From Leishmania infantum JPCM5 (lineage: Eukaryota > Euglenozoa > Kinetoplastea > Trypanosomatida > Trypanosomatidae): 64,000 bases of DNA. Position 1 is the stretch's first letter. Each line of letters starts with the position of its first letter. Made by a program: the position numbers and the translations under genes. This document shows, one piece after another, positions 9,094 through 18,458 of this stretch. The stretch lies in NCBI RefSeq assembly GCF_000002875.2, contig NC_009420.2, positions 1,226,467 to 1,290,466 on the forward strand, read 5' to 3'. A model generated the notes under the pieces. It saw nothing but the letters and a program-made list of their open reading frames with translations, did not search any database and was not told the DNA's origin.

Positions 9094-11568
9094 CTAAAGC
9101 ACATCCTCGGGCTCGGGTGTGGCGACTTCGGCGGACTTGCCGTCGTCCAGCTCCTCATCGTTGAAATCGCCCTCGGCGCTTTTTTCCTCGTCGCCGTGCT
9201 TCTTGTCCAGCCGGTTCTCATCCTCGATGAGGCGCTCAATGTAGCCGAAGAGGAAGTCCTGGAACTCATCATCGCACACGTTCTCCACGAAGTGCGCGGT
9301 GAGGGCACCGGCGCCCTGCTCGGCTACCCGCAAGCGTGCGTACCACTGACTCAGCACCATTGTGTCCTCGTTCTCATCCGTCGTGGCGAGCTCGATCACC
9401 TTGGGCAGGCCGATGATGCGCAGGATAAACTGTCCGTCCTGCGGCACGGTTGTCTTGAGCGGCGTCAGTGCATTCAGGATGAAGATGTCGTCCACGGCGA
9501 GCTCCTGGAAGGCTGCTACCGCAGTCTCGGGAACACAGTAGCAGAAGCACTCGTCCGGGTAGGCCACGGAGGCACTCAGCGCAAGGGCGGTGAAGGCAAG
9601 CGGCTGCTGATGCTTGAGAAGGGTGCCGTCCGACAGCTCCTTCAGGAACGTCTCACAGTGCGGCACCAGGCCCTTTCCCTCCTCCGGGTCACAGGAGATG
9701 AGTAGCAGCGACAGCTTGCCGTACGACAGGCTCTCCGAAGCCACCTTCTGATCTGCTGCGATGCACATCATATTGATGTCGGAGTAAGGCACTCCTTGCG
9801 CTGTCAGATACTCCGCCAGCGTCGGGAGGTCTGCCGTCGTCGACAATGCCTCGTGCACCGGCGTCGTGTTGTTCGTCAGATCCGCCATCATCGTCGTGCT
9901 CTGGGGATAGTGGAGCGGCAACGCTGCCACCGTGTTCCACACGTGCATCTCCTCCTCTGTCACCGTTACCCAGCGATTCGTGAAGATCTGATTGACGACG
10001 GACTCGTCCTGGTCACCGGTGGTGTTGACAGTGTCGGCCGGCGGCGCAGACGACGGCGCTTCGCCAAGCTCTTCGTCGTCGCCGTCCTCTGGCTCCATGG
10101 TGTCCATAGGTGGCTGCGGTGCTGAGGACGGCGGGCGCGCATCTTCCTGGAGCTCCTCGTGCTGGTTGTCATTCTCGGCTGCGCCGGGTAACGCCTGCGT
10201 GTCGTCCTCTGTGCGAGCCTCATCAGCCGGCGCGCCCGAAGCCTCTCCCACACCGCTTTCGCCATGCTCCTCTGCAGGCAGGCTTGGTGACGGCGTGGGG
10301 GACTCTGCATCTGCTGCAGCCTGCTGCCCCGGCAGCTCCTCGTAGGCGCTGTCAGCTTCATTGCCTTCAGGCTGCTGCATCGCTTGCTGCTCCACTGGGT
10401 TAGCCACTGCGGGTTCGCCGAGCTCATGGGTATCTGCGCCTGCCTCATCCGCCTCCGCCGCATCGACGGCGGGCGGCTCGACAACAGGCTCTTCGTCAGC
10501 CCCATCCGTGACCGTCTTGGGCAGCTCTTCTTTTTGCTCGTCATTGTGCGACGGCGCGCCGTGCACCGATGAAGCCGCTTCGGCGGTATCTTCCCCGGCG
10601 GGTAAGGTCTCCTGCGCTGCGTCTGCGTCCACGTCCACTTCTTCCCCACCGACCTCAGCCTCTTCGTCGCCTGCCGCCGCTTCCTCCACCGCCTCACCGG
10701 ACTCAGCGGACGACGGCCTTTGAAGCGACGCCCGCGGATCCTCGTCCGCACCTTTCTCCTCTGATTCTGTTGGCTGCAGCTCTTCTGCCGGCGGAGGTGG
10801 CGGTGCAGCTGCAGTTGCTGTGGCCATCGCCCGCTTTTTTGCGACGACGGCCAAAATCGCATCCTTCACCCTCCCGCTATCGCCGACGAATGACTGCAGG
10901 TCGGCGGCTGACACTGTGGCCCCACTGGTGCTCTGCACCTCGGCCGTGATGTCAGCCAAGTCCGCCTCCGACAGCTCCGCCGCCGAGGCGCCGAGCACCG
11001 CTTGCACCGCATGCGCGAACTCGCTCGCGGCCACCTCGTTCTCCGATAGGGAGAAGTGCGACTCCCAAAACCGCAGCACATCAGCGTTCGTGACGTACTC
11101 GGAGACAGTGTTCTGCTGATTGCACAGATCACGCACGATGCGGCAGATCTTCGGGGTGTCTATACCCTCCAGCTGTGCTCGCATCCTGCCTTCCTTGTAG
11201 AAGGCGAAGAACGGCTTCGAGTGATTCTGGCGCTTCTCGAGCATCTCTCTCCAGAAGCTGACGAGGGTGTCCTTGGAGAACACCATCCCCTTCTGCTGAG
11301 GATGATGGGGCTTCATCTCATCTGGGTCCTTGAGGCTCTCCAGCACCGCATTGCACTCCACCGAGAAGAACCGCAGGTGGACCAGGTCGCCGGCGTCGGT
11401 GAAGAGACGGCGGAAGGTGTCACTGAGCGCTTTGCAGTGACCCCACTCTGCGTTGTACACATCCAGCACCGCCACACCGTGCTGGGCCTCCGAGAGCTGG
11501 AGCTCGCCTTCCAGCTGTGAGGCCGTGGCGATGTTCTTCACCACATCCTTGTGCGCTTGCGTCTGCAT
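9094..11568 (-). CDS. Thioredoxin-fold protein with long acidic middle, possibly flagellar
   Basis: An 824-residue protein. Residues about 10-145 look like a thioredoxin fold: strand VAVLDVYNAEWGHCKALSDTF (31-51), later SKPFFAFYKEGRM with the cis-proline at 119. Where the CxxC site belongs there is W-G-H-C, so only one cysteine (45) remains and disulfide exchange is unlikely. Residues about 250-545 are acidic and Ala/Pro/Glu-rich, with no predicted fold. Residues about 550-790 form a second, globular region of unknown type, ending in another acidic tail. Thioredoxin domains followed by other modules occur in axonemal proteins of the TXNDC3/NME8 sort, so a flagellar role is a guess. No NDP-kinase domain is seen. 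Confidence 0.8.
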   Translation of the reverse strand: MQTQAHKDVVKNIATASQLEGELQLSEAQHGVAVLDVYNAEWGHCKALSDTFRRLFTDAGDLVHLRFFSVECNAVLESLKDPDEMKPHHPQQKGMVFSKDTLVSFWREMLEKRQNHSKPFFAFYKEGRMRAQLEGIDTPKICRIVRDLCNQQNTVSEYVTNADVLRFWESHFSLSENEVAASEFAHAVQAVLGASAAELSEADLADITAEVQSTSGATVSAADLQSFVGDSGRVKDAILAVVAKKRAMATATAAAPPPPPAEELQPTESEEKGADEDPRASLQRPSSAESGEAVEEAAAGDEEAEVGGEEVDVDADAAQETLPAGEDTAEAASSVHGAPSHNDEQKEELPKTVTDGADEEPVVEPPAVDAAEADEAGADTHELGEPAVANPVEQQAMQQPEGNEADSAYEELPGQQAAADAESPTPSPSLPAEEHGESGVGEASGAPADEARTEDDTQALPGAAENDNQHEELQEDARPPSSAPQPPMDTMEPEDGDDEELGEAPSSAPPADTVNTTGDQDESVVNQIFTNRWVTVTEEEMHVWNTVAALPLHYPQSTTMMADLTNNTTPVHEALSTTADLPTLAEYLTAQGVPYSDINMMCIAADQKVASESLSYGKLSLLLISCDPEEGKGLVPHCETFLKELSDGTLLKHQQPLAFTALALSASVAYPDECFCYCVPETAVAAFQELAVDDIFILNALTPLKTTVPQDGQFILRIIGLPKVIELATTDENEDTMVLSQWYARLRVAEQGAGALTAHFVENVCDDEFQDFLFGYIERLIEDENRLDKKHGDEEKSAEGDFNDEELDDGKSAEVATPEPEDVL

Positions 11569-11730
11569 CGTCCTTGCGGTGCGTGCTTTCGGGATCCTTT
11601 ACGATTTGCGTGTGTGTAAAGGAATTTGTCGTCCGTGCATGCAACAATCAAGGAAAGAACAGCGCAGACACCGGCACTGAAAGGAAGAGTAGCAACAACA
11701 AAACAATGAGGAGGAAAGGATAGCGATGGG

Positions 11731-11768
11731 GTGTGGGTGTGGGTGTGGGTGGTGGTGGTGGTGGTGGC
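11731..11768. repeat. GTGGGT / GGT tandem repeat
   Basis: Repeats of GTGTGG and GGT over about 38 bases; on the transcribed strand it is a C/A-rich run ahead of the thioredoxin-like gene. Confidence 0.7.
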
Positions 11769-12440
11769 TGGGAAATGGGACACACCATGAAAGCACCCCG
11801 GGCAGGACTCTCTCGCAGACAAGCACGAATGTGACCTCGAAGCGAATATCAAGCAAGAGGGGGAGAGAACCGCGAAGCTAAAGAAAGAGGCACGTGCGAT
11901 TGAGTCGCACCTGCCAGGAAGCGTGGTGGCCGGCAGCGCGCGCGTATGTGTGTGGCAAGAGAGGGGAGGCAAGGGGGACCATAAAGAGAACGAGACAAAG
12001 GCTTGTGTGTGTGGTGGGGAGGGGGCAGGCGTGATGGACAGAGGGAACTACATGCTCGTCCTCTCCTCCTCTCTCCGTTGCTGCTTTTCCAGCGCGCTTT
12101 GGTTGATAGCGCGACTTGCCAGGAGGATGACGCAGACGTGCGAAAAAAAAAAACGACACCACAGGAGAGGAGGGAGGGAGGTTGCATCGCACACCGATGC
12201 TGAGTCAGGTACCACCGGTGACAGCGCAAGAGGGGCTGCGTGTGCCTTTACAGCTTCGGCACCATCCGAGAGACGACCCCCGGCCGAGCTTCGAATGGCT
12301 CTCGCTTTTGCGTGCACTTTTCCCTACTGAGAAGGAGACGAGAGAGAAAAGGATGCACATTCGAACGCGTCCCTCCCATTCGCTGAGGTGTGTGCGAAGC
12401 GGCTCTCGGGTCACAGACGCTCACAAGCACAGAAAAAAAC

Positions 12441-12458
12441 TATATATATATATATATA
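12441..12458. repeat. (TA)n microsatellite
   Basis: About nine TA units directly after a run of seven A. Confidence 0.85.
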
Positions 12459-12749
12459 AGACGTTCGAGCCAGTGCTAATGTACATGTTGCGCAGAACAA
12501 GCGGAGGAGGGGAGGTGATGACGAGGAAGACGGTGCCCACTTCCCCGAATCACCCGCCGCCGTCTCCAACTGCGAGGGGAGGGGGGAGGGAGAAAGAGAG
12601 AGGAGGGCTATGAAGAAGGATGGAGAGCCACTCCAGAGAACAGAATACCACTTATGCACCGGCATTCCAAAAGGGTGGCTGTGCAGAGCGGCTTCCTGCG
12701 CTTCACCTGAAGCTTACCCGACGATTGTTAGCCGCTTGCCGCACCGACC

Positions 12750-13340
12750 TCAGTGGGCGTCTGGTGCGCGTGCTTCTTTGGCGCCACAGTGTGCACACGT
12801 CGCCGCCGTGGTGCCAACAAAGTGAGTTTGAATGGGTGGAAGAGCTATCGCCTCGTGAGAGGTGCGAGCAGGCGACGAAGTCGGCGGCGTACTAGCGACG
12901 GAGCGCGGTCGAGCTTGTGGAGTGCCTGTTGATCGTGTGGAGGGAGTGTGCGAGGTCAAGAACATGCCGACGGGGGCGAGCGGCTCAGGTGGGGCACTCA
13001 CGGAGCTGTGGCACGCTTGATCTCTGCCTTCATTATTCATCAGAGCGAATGTGGGTGGGCCGTGACTTTGGAACGGCCGCGGTGATATGAGCGGCAGCGT
13101 TGACGGCTTCGCAGGCCCCTGCGCCACAGGGTGTGGTGTGCAGTGATCTCGTTGGCATACATGAGATACATTTCCGTCGTGCGGTTCTTCTGTGGCTGTC
13201 CGTATCGTCGAGGCCGTGACGTTGCCACTGTGAGGTAGATACTCCTCCTCCATCGTCGCCGTGCCCCATAGCGTTTGCAGATCGCTCAGTCGCGACCGTA
13301 GCGCAGAGACGGTGATGCCCTCATTTGGAGTAACGTCCAT
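12750..13340 (-). CDS. Hypothetical protein, Ser/Pro/Thr-rich with C-terminal CxxC
   Basis: A 196-residue frame starting MDVTPNEGITVSALRSRLSDLQTLWG. The first 30 residues look like a short helix, the middle is low-complexity Ser/Thr/Pro/His, and the end has a CAHCGAKE motif. I recognise no family. Support for coding is an ATG-initiated frame in the same strand and order as its neighbours and an orderly N-terminal helix; against it, the composition is weak and could be UTR. A pyrimidine tract and AG lie upstream of the CA repeat (about 13440-13480). Confidence 0.55.
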   Translation of the reverse strand: MDVTPNEGITVSALRSRLSDLQTLWGTATMEEEYLPHSGNVTASTIRTATEEPHDGNVSHVCQRDHCTPHPVAQGPAKPSTLPLISPRPFQSHGPPTFALMNNEGRDQACHSSVSAPPEPLAPVGMFLTSHTPSTRSTGTPQARPRSVASTPPTSSPARTSHEAIALPPIQTHFVGTTAATCAHCGAKEARAPDAH

Positions 13341-13364
13341 TAGAACGGATCATAGGCTACCGTG

Positions 13365-13390
13365 ACACACACACACACACACACACACAC
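13365..13390. repeat. (AC)13 microsatellite
   Basis: Perfect dinucleotide run 25 bases upstream of the hypothetical gene start. Confidence 0.95.
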
Positions 13391-14341
13391 GTCGTTAAGA
13401 GCAGCAGTGTGGTTGCTTTCATCACAGGCAACGTCTTTGTTCACGTAGAAGGTGGGAAAAACAACACAGGCGATGGACGAGAGCAATAGACGAAGGTGGA
13501 TGGAGGGAGAGAGGGTCGTGGGCGGAGGCGCAGCCCCGCTTTTTTAGTAACCGGGTGATGTCATGACGGCGAACAACTCACACCAGCACTTTTATTGCGT
13601 CTTGTTTACTGCGCACTCCGGTTACATAGTGAGACGCAAGACATTGCGCTAGGTGATGGGCACTGAACGTGAACATGTCGTAACGACAAGCGCACACATC
13701 TTCGCACACCCCTTTTGAGGCCCACCTTCGTCGCATGAGAGTGAGAGAGAGAGAGAGCGGTGGCGTCAGTGGGGTTGCTGTTTTGTTTATGACCTCCCTC
13801 CCCCTTCTGCCTGAGCGAGGGTCACAACGCGTGCCACGAAGCCCATTTTCTCTTTGAGCTTTCCGTCCTCAGCACCAACGGGTGACCGCCATCGTCCACT
13901 CAACCACAAAAAAACAACATAAAGCACCTCGGCCACCCCTTCCCCTGAACACCAACACACATGAACGAAGTGCAGAAGCGCACCGCACAACACCAACGTC
14001 ATCGGCCAACACACACCGACTCAAGCCGAAGAAGGAGAAGGACGAGGGGAAGGGGAAGGGGAGACGATCAAGAACCAGGGCGAGAGAGGGTGAGAGACAG
14101 GGAAGGGCCTTCATCCAGTCCAGCACACAAGGGGGTGCACACACCAGCTATATATTTCTTGGAGGGGGAGGGGGCAGCGATAGTGGAAACGGCAAGATAA
14201 TCGAGGACAAAAGCAAAGAAAGGGAGATCGATATGCTGATTTCAAGCTCTTGATGCGTGTGACTCGTAAAGGGCTACGGGCACTGTGTCTTATGTCTGCC
14301 ATACTCATGCACCCTTTCTATCCACTCCCCTCCCCCTCCCC

Positions 14342-14344
<3 letters not shown>

Positions 14345-14383
<39 letters not shown>
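14345..14383. repeat. (CA)n microsatellite
   Basis: Perfect CA run of about 39 bases in non-coding DNA. Confidence 0.95.
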
Positions 14384-14385
<2 letters not shown>

Positions 14386-15064
14386 CAGCGACAAAAAACA
14401 ACGAAAATACCGAAACACGCGCACACTTGGATGCAAGCCGCTCATCTCATGTGGAAAAGGGCAGAAGCAAGGGAGGGAGGCAGAGACGCGACGTGTGGAG
14501 AAGGCTTAGAGGAGGGGGAGCGAGAGGGGATGCATGGGCGAGGAATAGGGCAGAGGGAAGGGGAGGACGGAGACGAAGACGCGGAGCAACACAAGCGATG
14601 GTGCCACGTTACACAATCCAAGGCGGCTTTGAAGCCTCAAGCAGACTTCCTTCCTCCTTTTTATGGGGCTGCTTGTGTGTGCGCACGCGCGTGCAAGTGT
14701 GCGGGCCACGCTCTTTCGGCCGCTCTCCGCTGCCCCCTTTTGCTCCTCTTACTTGTCGGTTTCATATTCGATTCATTGGGAGGGAACAGACAGCTCTTCA
14801 GAGTGGTTTGGAGGTGCAGGAGAAGCACAACCAATCCCGTCGGCTTCAGGCTCCCTCCGTTCTTCACTAACCCCTTCCCTCAAACCGGCGCGCTCCTCAC
14901 CTGCGCTCTGCCTGCAAGTGCGCCCTCCCAATCCCTGTCTCCGCCACGCTCTCCTCGCTATATCTTTTCGAGTCTTCACTTTTCCCTTTATCGAATGGAA
15001 GTCGCGCGCACGCCCCCACTTCCTGCGTCTCCCTCGCGTGGGTCGCTCATTGCAGCCTCCTCCG

Positions 15065-15715
15065 TTACAGTGGCGCCTCGGGGTTGAAGAGGTGAAAGCG
15101 CACCGTGGGCAGCTGCTCATCGAAGCACGTCTTGGTGCGGTAGGACAACGTGTTGTTGCACACGACGCGGCCGTCGGTTGACTTCACCACTACGCCGCCC
15201 CACGCCTCGGCTGTGTTGAGGTAGGTCTTGCTCGTCTGGATCGAGATGGTGGCACCGGTCTTCTCCTTGTACCACCGCTCCAGCTCCGGAATCTCGCGCG
15301 CGACCTCGGCCTCGTCCTCCTTGCGGCACTGTACGACAGCGTCCGTGCGGATGGACATGAGAGACTGGTGGATGAGACGCACCAGCATCGGCTTGTACTG
15401 GGACGGGTTGTTGACCATAGCCACAATCTTCTGGCGCGTCTGCTCGTGCAGCTTCTCCATAGTCCTCGCTCGCTCCTCCATGACGCGCATGCGCTGCACC
15501 TTCGAGAAGTTGGCACGAGCCACACGGCGGTCCACATCAACCTGCTTGAGCTTCTTCTCCGCCATGGCGCGTATCTTCGCCTTCTCCGCTTCGACCAGGC
15601 GCATCTTCTCCACGTCATACTCCTCCTGCGCCGCCGCCTCGAGCTCCTCGGCCTTTTCTTGAGCCTCGCGCTCAATGAAGTCGATCATCGACTGAATTTG
15701 GCGTGCCTCGCTCAT
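15065..15715 (-). CDS. VMA4: V-type H+-ATPase subunit E
   Basis: This 216-residue protein has the classic plan: a long charged N-terminal helix (about residues 1-110, e.g. MIDFIEREAQEKAEELE and EYDVEKMRLVEAEKAKIR), then an alpha/beta C-terminal domain with GGVVVKSTDGRVVCNNTLSYR, the family's GG-V---G-----NT---R signature. Subunit E pairs with G as a peripheral stalk linking V1 to V0 of the proton pump of acidocalcisomes, lysosome-like organelles and contractile vacuole. Length is typical. The ATG at 15713-15715 lies only two bases after the first AG that follows a strong pyrimidine tract, so the mRNA leader may be little more than the spliced leader itself. Confidence 0.95.
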   Translation of the reverse strand: MSEARQIQSMIDFIEREAQEKAEELEAAAQEEYDVEKMRLVEAEKAKIRAMAEKKLKQVDVDRRVARANFSKVQRMRVMEERARTMEKLHEQTRQKIVAMVNNPSQYKPMLVRLIHQSLMSIRTDAVVQCRKEDEAEVAREIPELERWYKEKTGATISIQTSKTYLNTAEAWGGVVVKSTDGRVVCNNTLSYRTKTCFDEQLPTVRFHLFNPEAPL

Positions 15716-16345
15716 GGCTGAAGATTAGACGGACGGGTATCGGATGTATAGATGAGAGGAAGGAGGGAGGGGGAGCGATGCACAGATGCCACGGAGGACG
15801 CACCAGCTCTGTTCAAGGAGTGTGTGGGAAGGTGCAATGAAGACGGAAATCACGGGGCAATGCACGCACGCGTGTGTAAGAGGGTTGCTTGGCTAGACGA
15901 TAGTTGGTGATGTAACCTTGAAGGCGCGCGCGCGTGCGTGTGTGGTCGTTTGTGTGGGAGCCAAAAAAAAAGGGAGCGAGGAGTAAGACAGGAGGAGATG
16001 TACTCACAAGGACGGGGAGGGGAGCGCGTGGCATGGGAAAGGCCCACCAATCTGGGCGACTGGGGAGGGGGAGTCACAGAGGCGGCAACAACGCACGACA
16101 CGACGGCATGAAGGCCCACCACATCATCGCCCAACGTTCCCTGCCTCTTTCCCTCTTGAGTTTCCATGTGAGGCGTTCAAAGCGAAAGCAAAAAGGCAAA
16201 CCGGTGAACACCGGCCGCGTCACACCCACACCGACACCCATCGTTTCGGTCAAACGCGCATACGAAGCAACGCCAACAACAACACGAACACAACAGTAGC
16301 AACGCGGCCTCAGCACGCCACTGCCATTGCTGAACGCGCCACGGA
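15716..16345. other. Intergenic stretch upstream of V-ATPase E
   Basis: Contains the acceptor region at 15718-15777 and 3' UTR of the small membrane protein. Overlapping open frames at 15813-16300 have no coding character. Confidence 0.65.
15718..15777 (-). promoter_or_regulatory. Putative spliced-leader acceptor for V-ATPase E
   Basis: Pyrimidine tract (15777-15750) followed by a purine-poor stretch and first AG at 15719-15718, two bases before the ATG. Confidence 0.55.
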
Positions 16346-16711
16346 TTAGCGGTACTGCGCCCACACCACCATAAACAGGAGCGGGGCAGTGACTGGTAGA
16401 ACATGGCCGCGCCACAGTCGGAAGCGCATGCTGTGCACCGACACCAGCATCGCGTAAAAGGCCCACCCGCTGAACACCGTCAGCAGACTGCCAGACGGGA
16501 CCGTGCGAAAGGGCGCCATAGCGGCACCGCTGGTGGCACCAAAGATGAGGAGGTAGTTGTGAAATGTTGTGAACCAGCGAATTCCCTCTCCACAGGAGAA
16601 GAAGACGAAGAAGCACATGCACCAGCTGGCCACCGCGTACACCCAGAACAGTGCCTCGAGAAATGCAAAGAGCATCGCGTGGGGCTCTCCTGTTCCGCTG
16701 TTGCTGCTCAT
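16346..16711 (-). CDS. Small multi-pass membrane protein, unknown function
   Basis: A 121-residue protein with about four hydrophobic segments: MLFAFLEALFWVYAVASW then CMCFFVFFSC (13-40), FHNYLLIFGATSGAAMA (50-66), LLTVFSGWAFYAMLVSV (75-92) and LPVTAPLLFMVVWAQ (105-119). No family is recognised. The frame has another ATG at 16675 that would begin exactly at the first membrane segment. No AG lies between the nearest pyrimidine tract (about 16765-16730) and the ATG at 16711, so either a farther acceptor near 16817 is used, which places a 22-codon uORF ahead, or translation starts at 16675. Overlapping frames on both strands are judged shadows. Confidence 0.65.
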   Translation of the reverse strand: MSSNSGTGEPHAMLFAFLEALFWVYAVASWCMCFFVFFSCGEGIRWFTTFHNYLLIFGATSGAAMAPFRTVPSGSLLTVFSGWAFYAMLVSVHSMRFRLWRGHVLPVTAPLLFMVVWAQYR

Positions 16712-16776
16712 ACGGTCAAAGTTGTGAGGGCCCACGTATTGAGAGGAGGGAAGGGATGGGAAGGAGGATAAGCCAT
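16708..16776 (-). other. Upstream ORF ending on the membrane-protein start codon
   Basis: A 22-codon frame beginning at the ATG 16774-16776 ends in TGA that overlaps the downstream ATG as ATGA at 16711-16708. Present only if the distal acceptor near 16817 is used. Confidence 0.4.
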
Positions 16777-17324
16777 GTCACCGAGTAAGAGAAAAGCAGC
16801 GGCGGTGGGGTGCTGCCTGGCCGATGAGTGAGAGAGGAGAAAAGGAGGGTACACAACAGAAAGAGGACAGCGGTGACAAGCGATGCCCTCTCTCTCCCTC
16901 CACAGTCGCATGTTGTGAGACGCGTGCTACCAATCCACAGTCTCTCTCTTCGCAGAAAGAGAGAGAGGGGCAGGGTGCGTTGGCTTGACAGTGGCGCAGC
17001 AGGGTGGGCTGGGGTGCGTTGAGTAGTCTTTCACACCGCATCGCGTTCCCGCTGTCCCTTTTTTTTCCCACGCACGTCTTTGTGCGAGTAGGCGCCATTG
17101 TGCACGTTTGTTTACACGCGTTCGCTTCCTTGTGTTGCTCCCTCCTCTCTTCCGCTTCAGCGACATGCGCTGCGCTACAGTGGCGAGTAGAGTGCCGCCG
17201 ACGTTCTCACCGGCGCGTGCGCTCTCGCCCTACTTGAAAGGCTCTTGCCGGCAGCCACACCATCGCATTGGGGGAAAACAAAAGCCCGACAAGCCGATGG
17301 CATGAGCGCACCCTCATCGCGCCG
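16712..17324. other. Intergenic stretch upstream of the small membrane protein
   Basis: Two pyrimidine-rich transcript segments (16730-16765 and 16820-16865) and the 3' UTR of the TFIIH-like gene. No gene seen apart from the possible uORF. Confidence 0.65.
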
Positions 17325-18458
17325 TTAGGTGTTCTGCACTGCGCGGTCTGCCTGCTCCAGACATATACGCTGAATGAAACCTCCGCCGCCCTTCTTGCTG
17401 CTCCTTGTGTACTTGGCGAGGATGCTTCTTCGCTGCTTCACACTGCTGCGCCAGAACGTGCGAAGTGTCTCCAAGGCAGCCTTCTCAATGGTTTCAGAGG
17501 GGAGCTGGTGCAGCACACGGCGGCCGACAAAGCGCGGCCGGTACACAGGGGACGACTCTGCAGTCTCTTGAGGGAAGGGCAGCACAGCCCCATTGACGGG
17601 GAGCACACTCGCACTGCCCACGGGCGCATGCCGGTGTGCCGCAAAGAGGCCATGGAAGCTGTGCAGCAGCGGCTCGACGTTCTCGTCCAGGTGAAGGAGA
17701 TCCTCCTCGTTGATGTCTGTGTCCAGCATGGCGTTCGCAGCGCCCTTCGGCAGCGCACACATTGAAGAGGCGTTGATAACGGAGAGGGACGAGGTTGCGG
17801 CGCTTCCAGACAGAGGAGGCGGAGGCGCGGCAGTGGCCGCTGGCCTTGCACCCTCCAGGCGCTGAATGTCCTCTTCTAGAAAGGTACGCGAGAAGCAGAA
17901 GTACTTGCGCACCACCGCCTCCCAGAAGCTCTTCTTCGTCTCCTTGTCCACGACTCGCTGCTGGAAGATCGCCGCTAGCACAGGAGTTTGACGCAAGACG
18001 TCATTCTCCATCTGCTCGGTAATGGGCAGCAGCTGAAACGTTTCTCGGTCGACGAGGGTCTCCAGCGCATCGAAGGCCTGCTCCACTCCGCGCTGGCCCG
18101 CCGCACTCATGATTGCGTTGAGCTCTTCTTTATCCAGGACCCCGACGTCGACGGCGGCGTGGCAGATGGTGGAGGCCACCCATTCGTCGTTGGACAGCGC
18201 CTGCTCCGCTTCCTGGGCGCGAACGATAGATTCGATGAACCCTTCTCTGTCCCGCAGAGACTCGAACTTCAGCACGTACGATTCGCCGTCCGCCACCAGC
18301 TTGGCGGCCGTGTCATCCTTGCGAGACCGCAGCAGCTGCGTCACGTTGCGTGCCGCTACGACAAGCGGGTCCTTGACCACCGTGGCGTAGAGGAACGTGA
18401 TGAGGTCTCCCTTTACCTGCACCGAGCAGTCCTCGCGATTCACCCGCACGCGTGTCAT
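17325..18458 (-). CDS. TFB1: BSD-domain protein, probable TFIIH subunit TFB1/p62
   Basis: A 377-residue protein. The N-terminal ~95 residues (VQVKGDLITFLYATVVKDPLVV ... ESYVLKFESLRDREGFIESI) fit a PH-like domain as in p62. Two BSD-like helical segments follow, the clearest being AAIFQQRVVDKETKKSFWEAVVRKYF with the paired FW near residue 185, and the C-terminus has helices including IEKAALETLRTFWRSSVKQRRSILAKY. p62/TFB1 is a core TFIIH subunit; in trypanosomes TFIIH serves transcription of the spliced-leader RNA gene and repair. The frame runs open to 18629, but an acceptor AG at 18472-18471 just ahead of the ATG at 18456-18458 fixes the start. The protein is shorter than human p62 (about 550), as expected for kinetoplastids. 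Confidence 0.75.
   Translation of the reverse strand: MTRVRVNREDCSVQVKGDLITFLYATVVKDPLVVAARNVTQLLRSRKDDTAAKLVADGESYVLKFESLRDREGFIESIVRAQEAEQALSNDEWVASTICHAAVDVGVLDKEELNAIMSAAGQRGVEQAFDALETLVDRETFQLLPITEQMENDVLRQTPVLAAIFQQRVVDKETKKSFWEAVVRKYFCFSRTFLEEDIQRLEGARPAATAAPPPPLSGSAATSSLSVINASSMCALPKGAANAMLDTDINEEDLLHLDENVEPLLHSFHGLFAAHRHAPVGSASVLPVNGAVLPFPQETAESSPVYRPRFVGRRVLHQLPSETIEKAALETLRTFWRSSVKQRRSILAKYTRSSKKGGGGFIQRICLEQADRAVQNT

Larger units (their letters stand above)
11569..12749. other. Intergenic stretch with GTGGGT and TA repeats
   Basis: Contains a GTGGGT/GGT tandem run (11731-11768), a TA run (12441-12458), pyrimidine-rich transcript segments upstream of the thioredoxin-like gene, and no supported gene. 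The several open frames are compositional. Confidence 0.65.
13341..15064. other. 1.7 kb intergenic stretch with two CA microsatellites
   Basis: Holds (AC)n at 13365-13390 and 14345-14383, GA-rich plus-strand runs at 13740-13760 and 14030-14110, and no supported gene. It covers the 3' UTR of V-ATPase E and the 5' region of the hypothetical gene at 12750-13340. Confidence 0.65.

Noticed and set aside
9966..10862. 298-codon arginine-rich minus-strand frame
   Set aside because: Alternative frame of the acidic linker of the thioredoxin-like gene.
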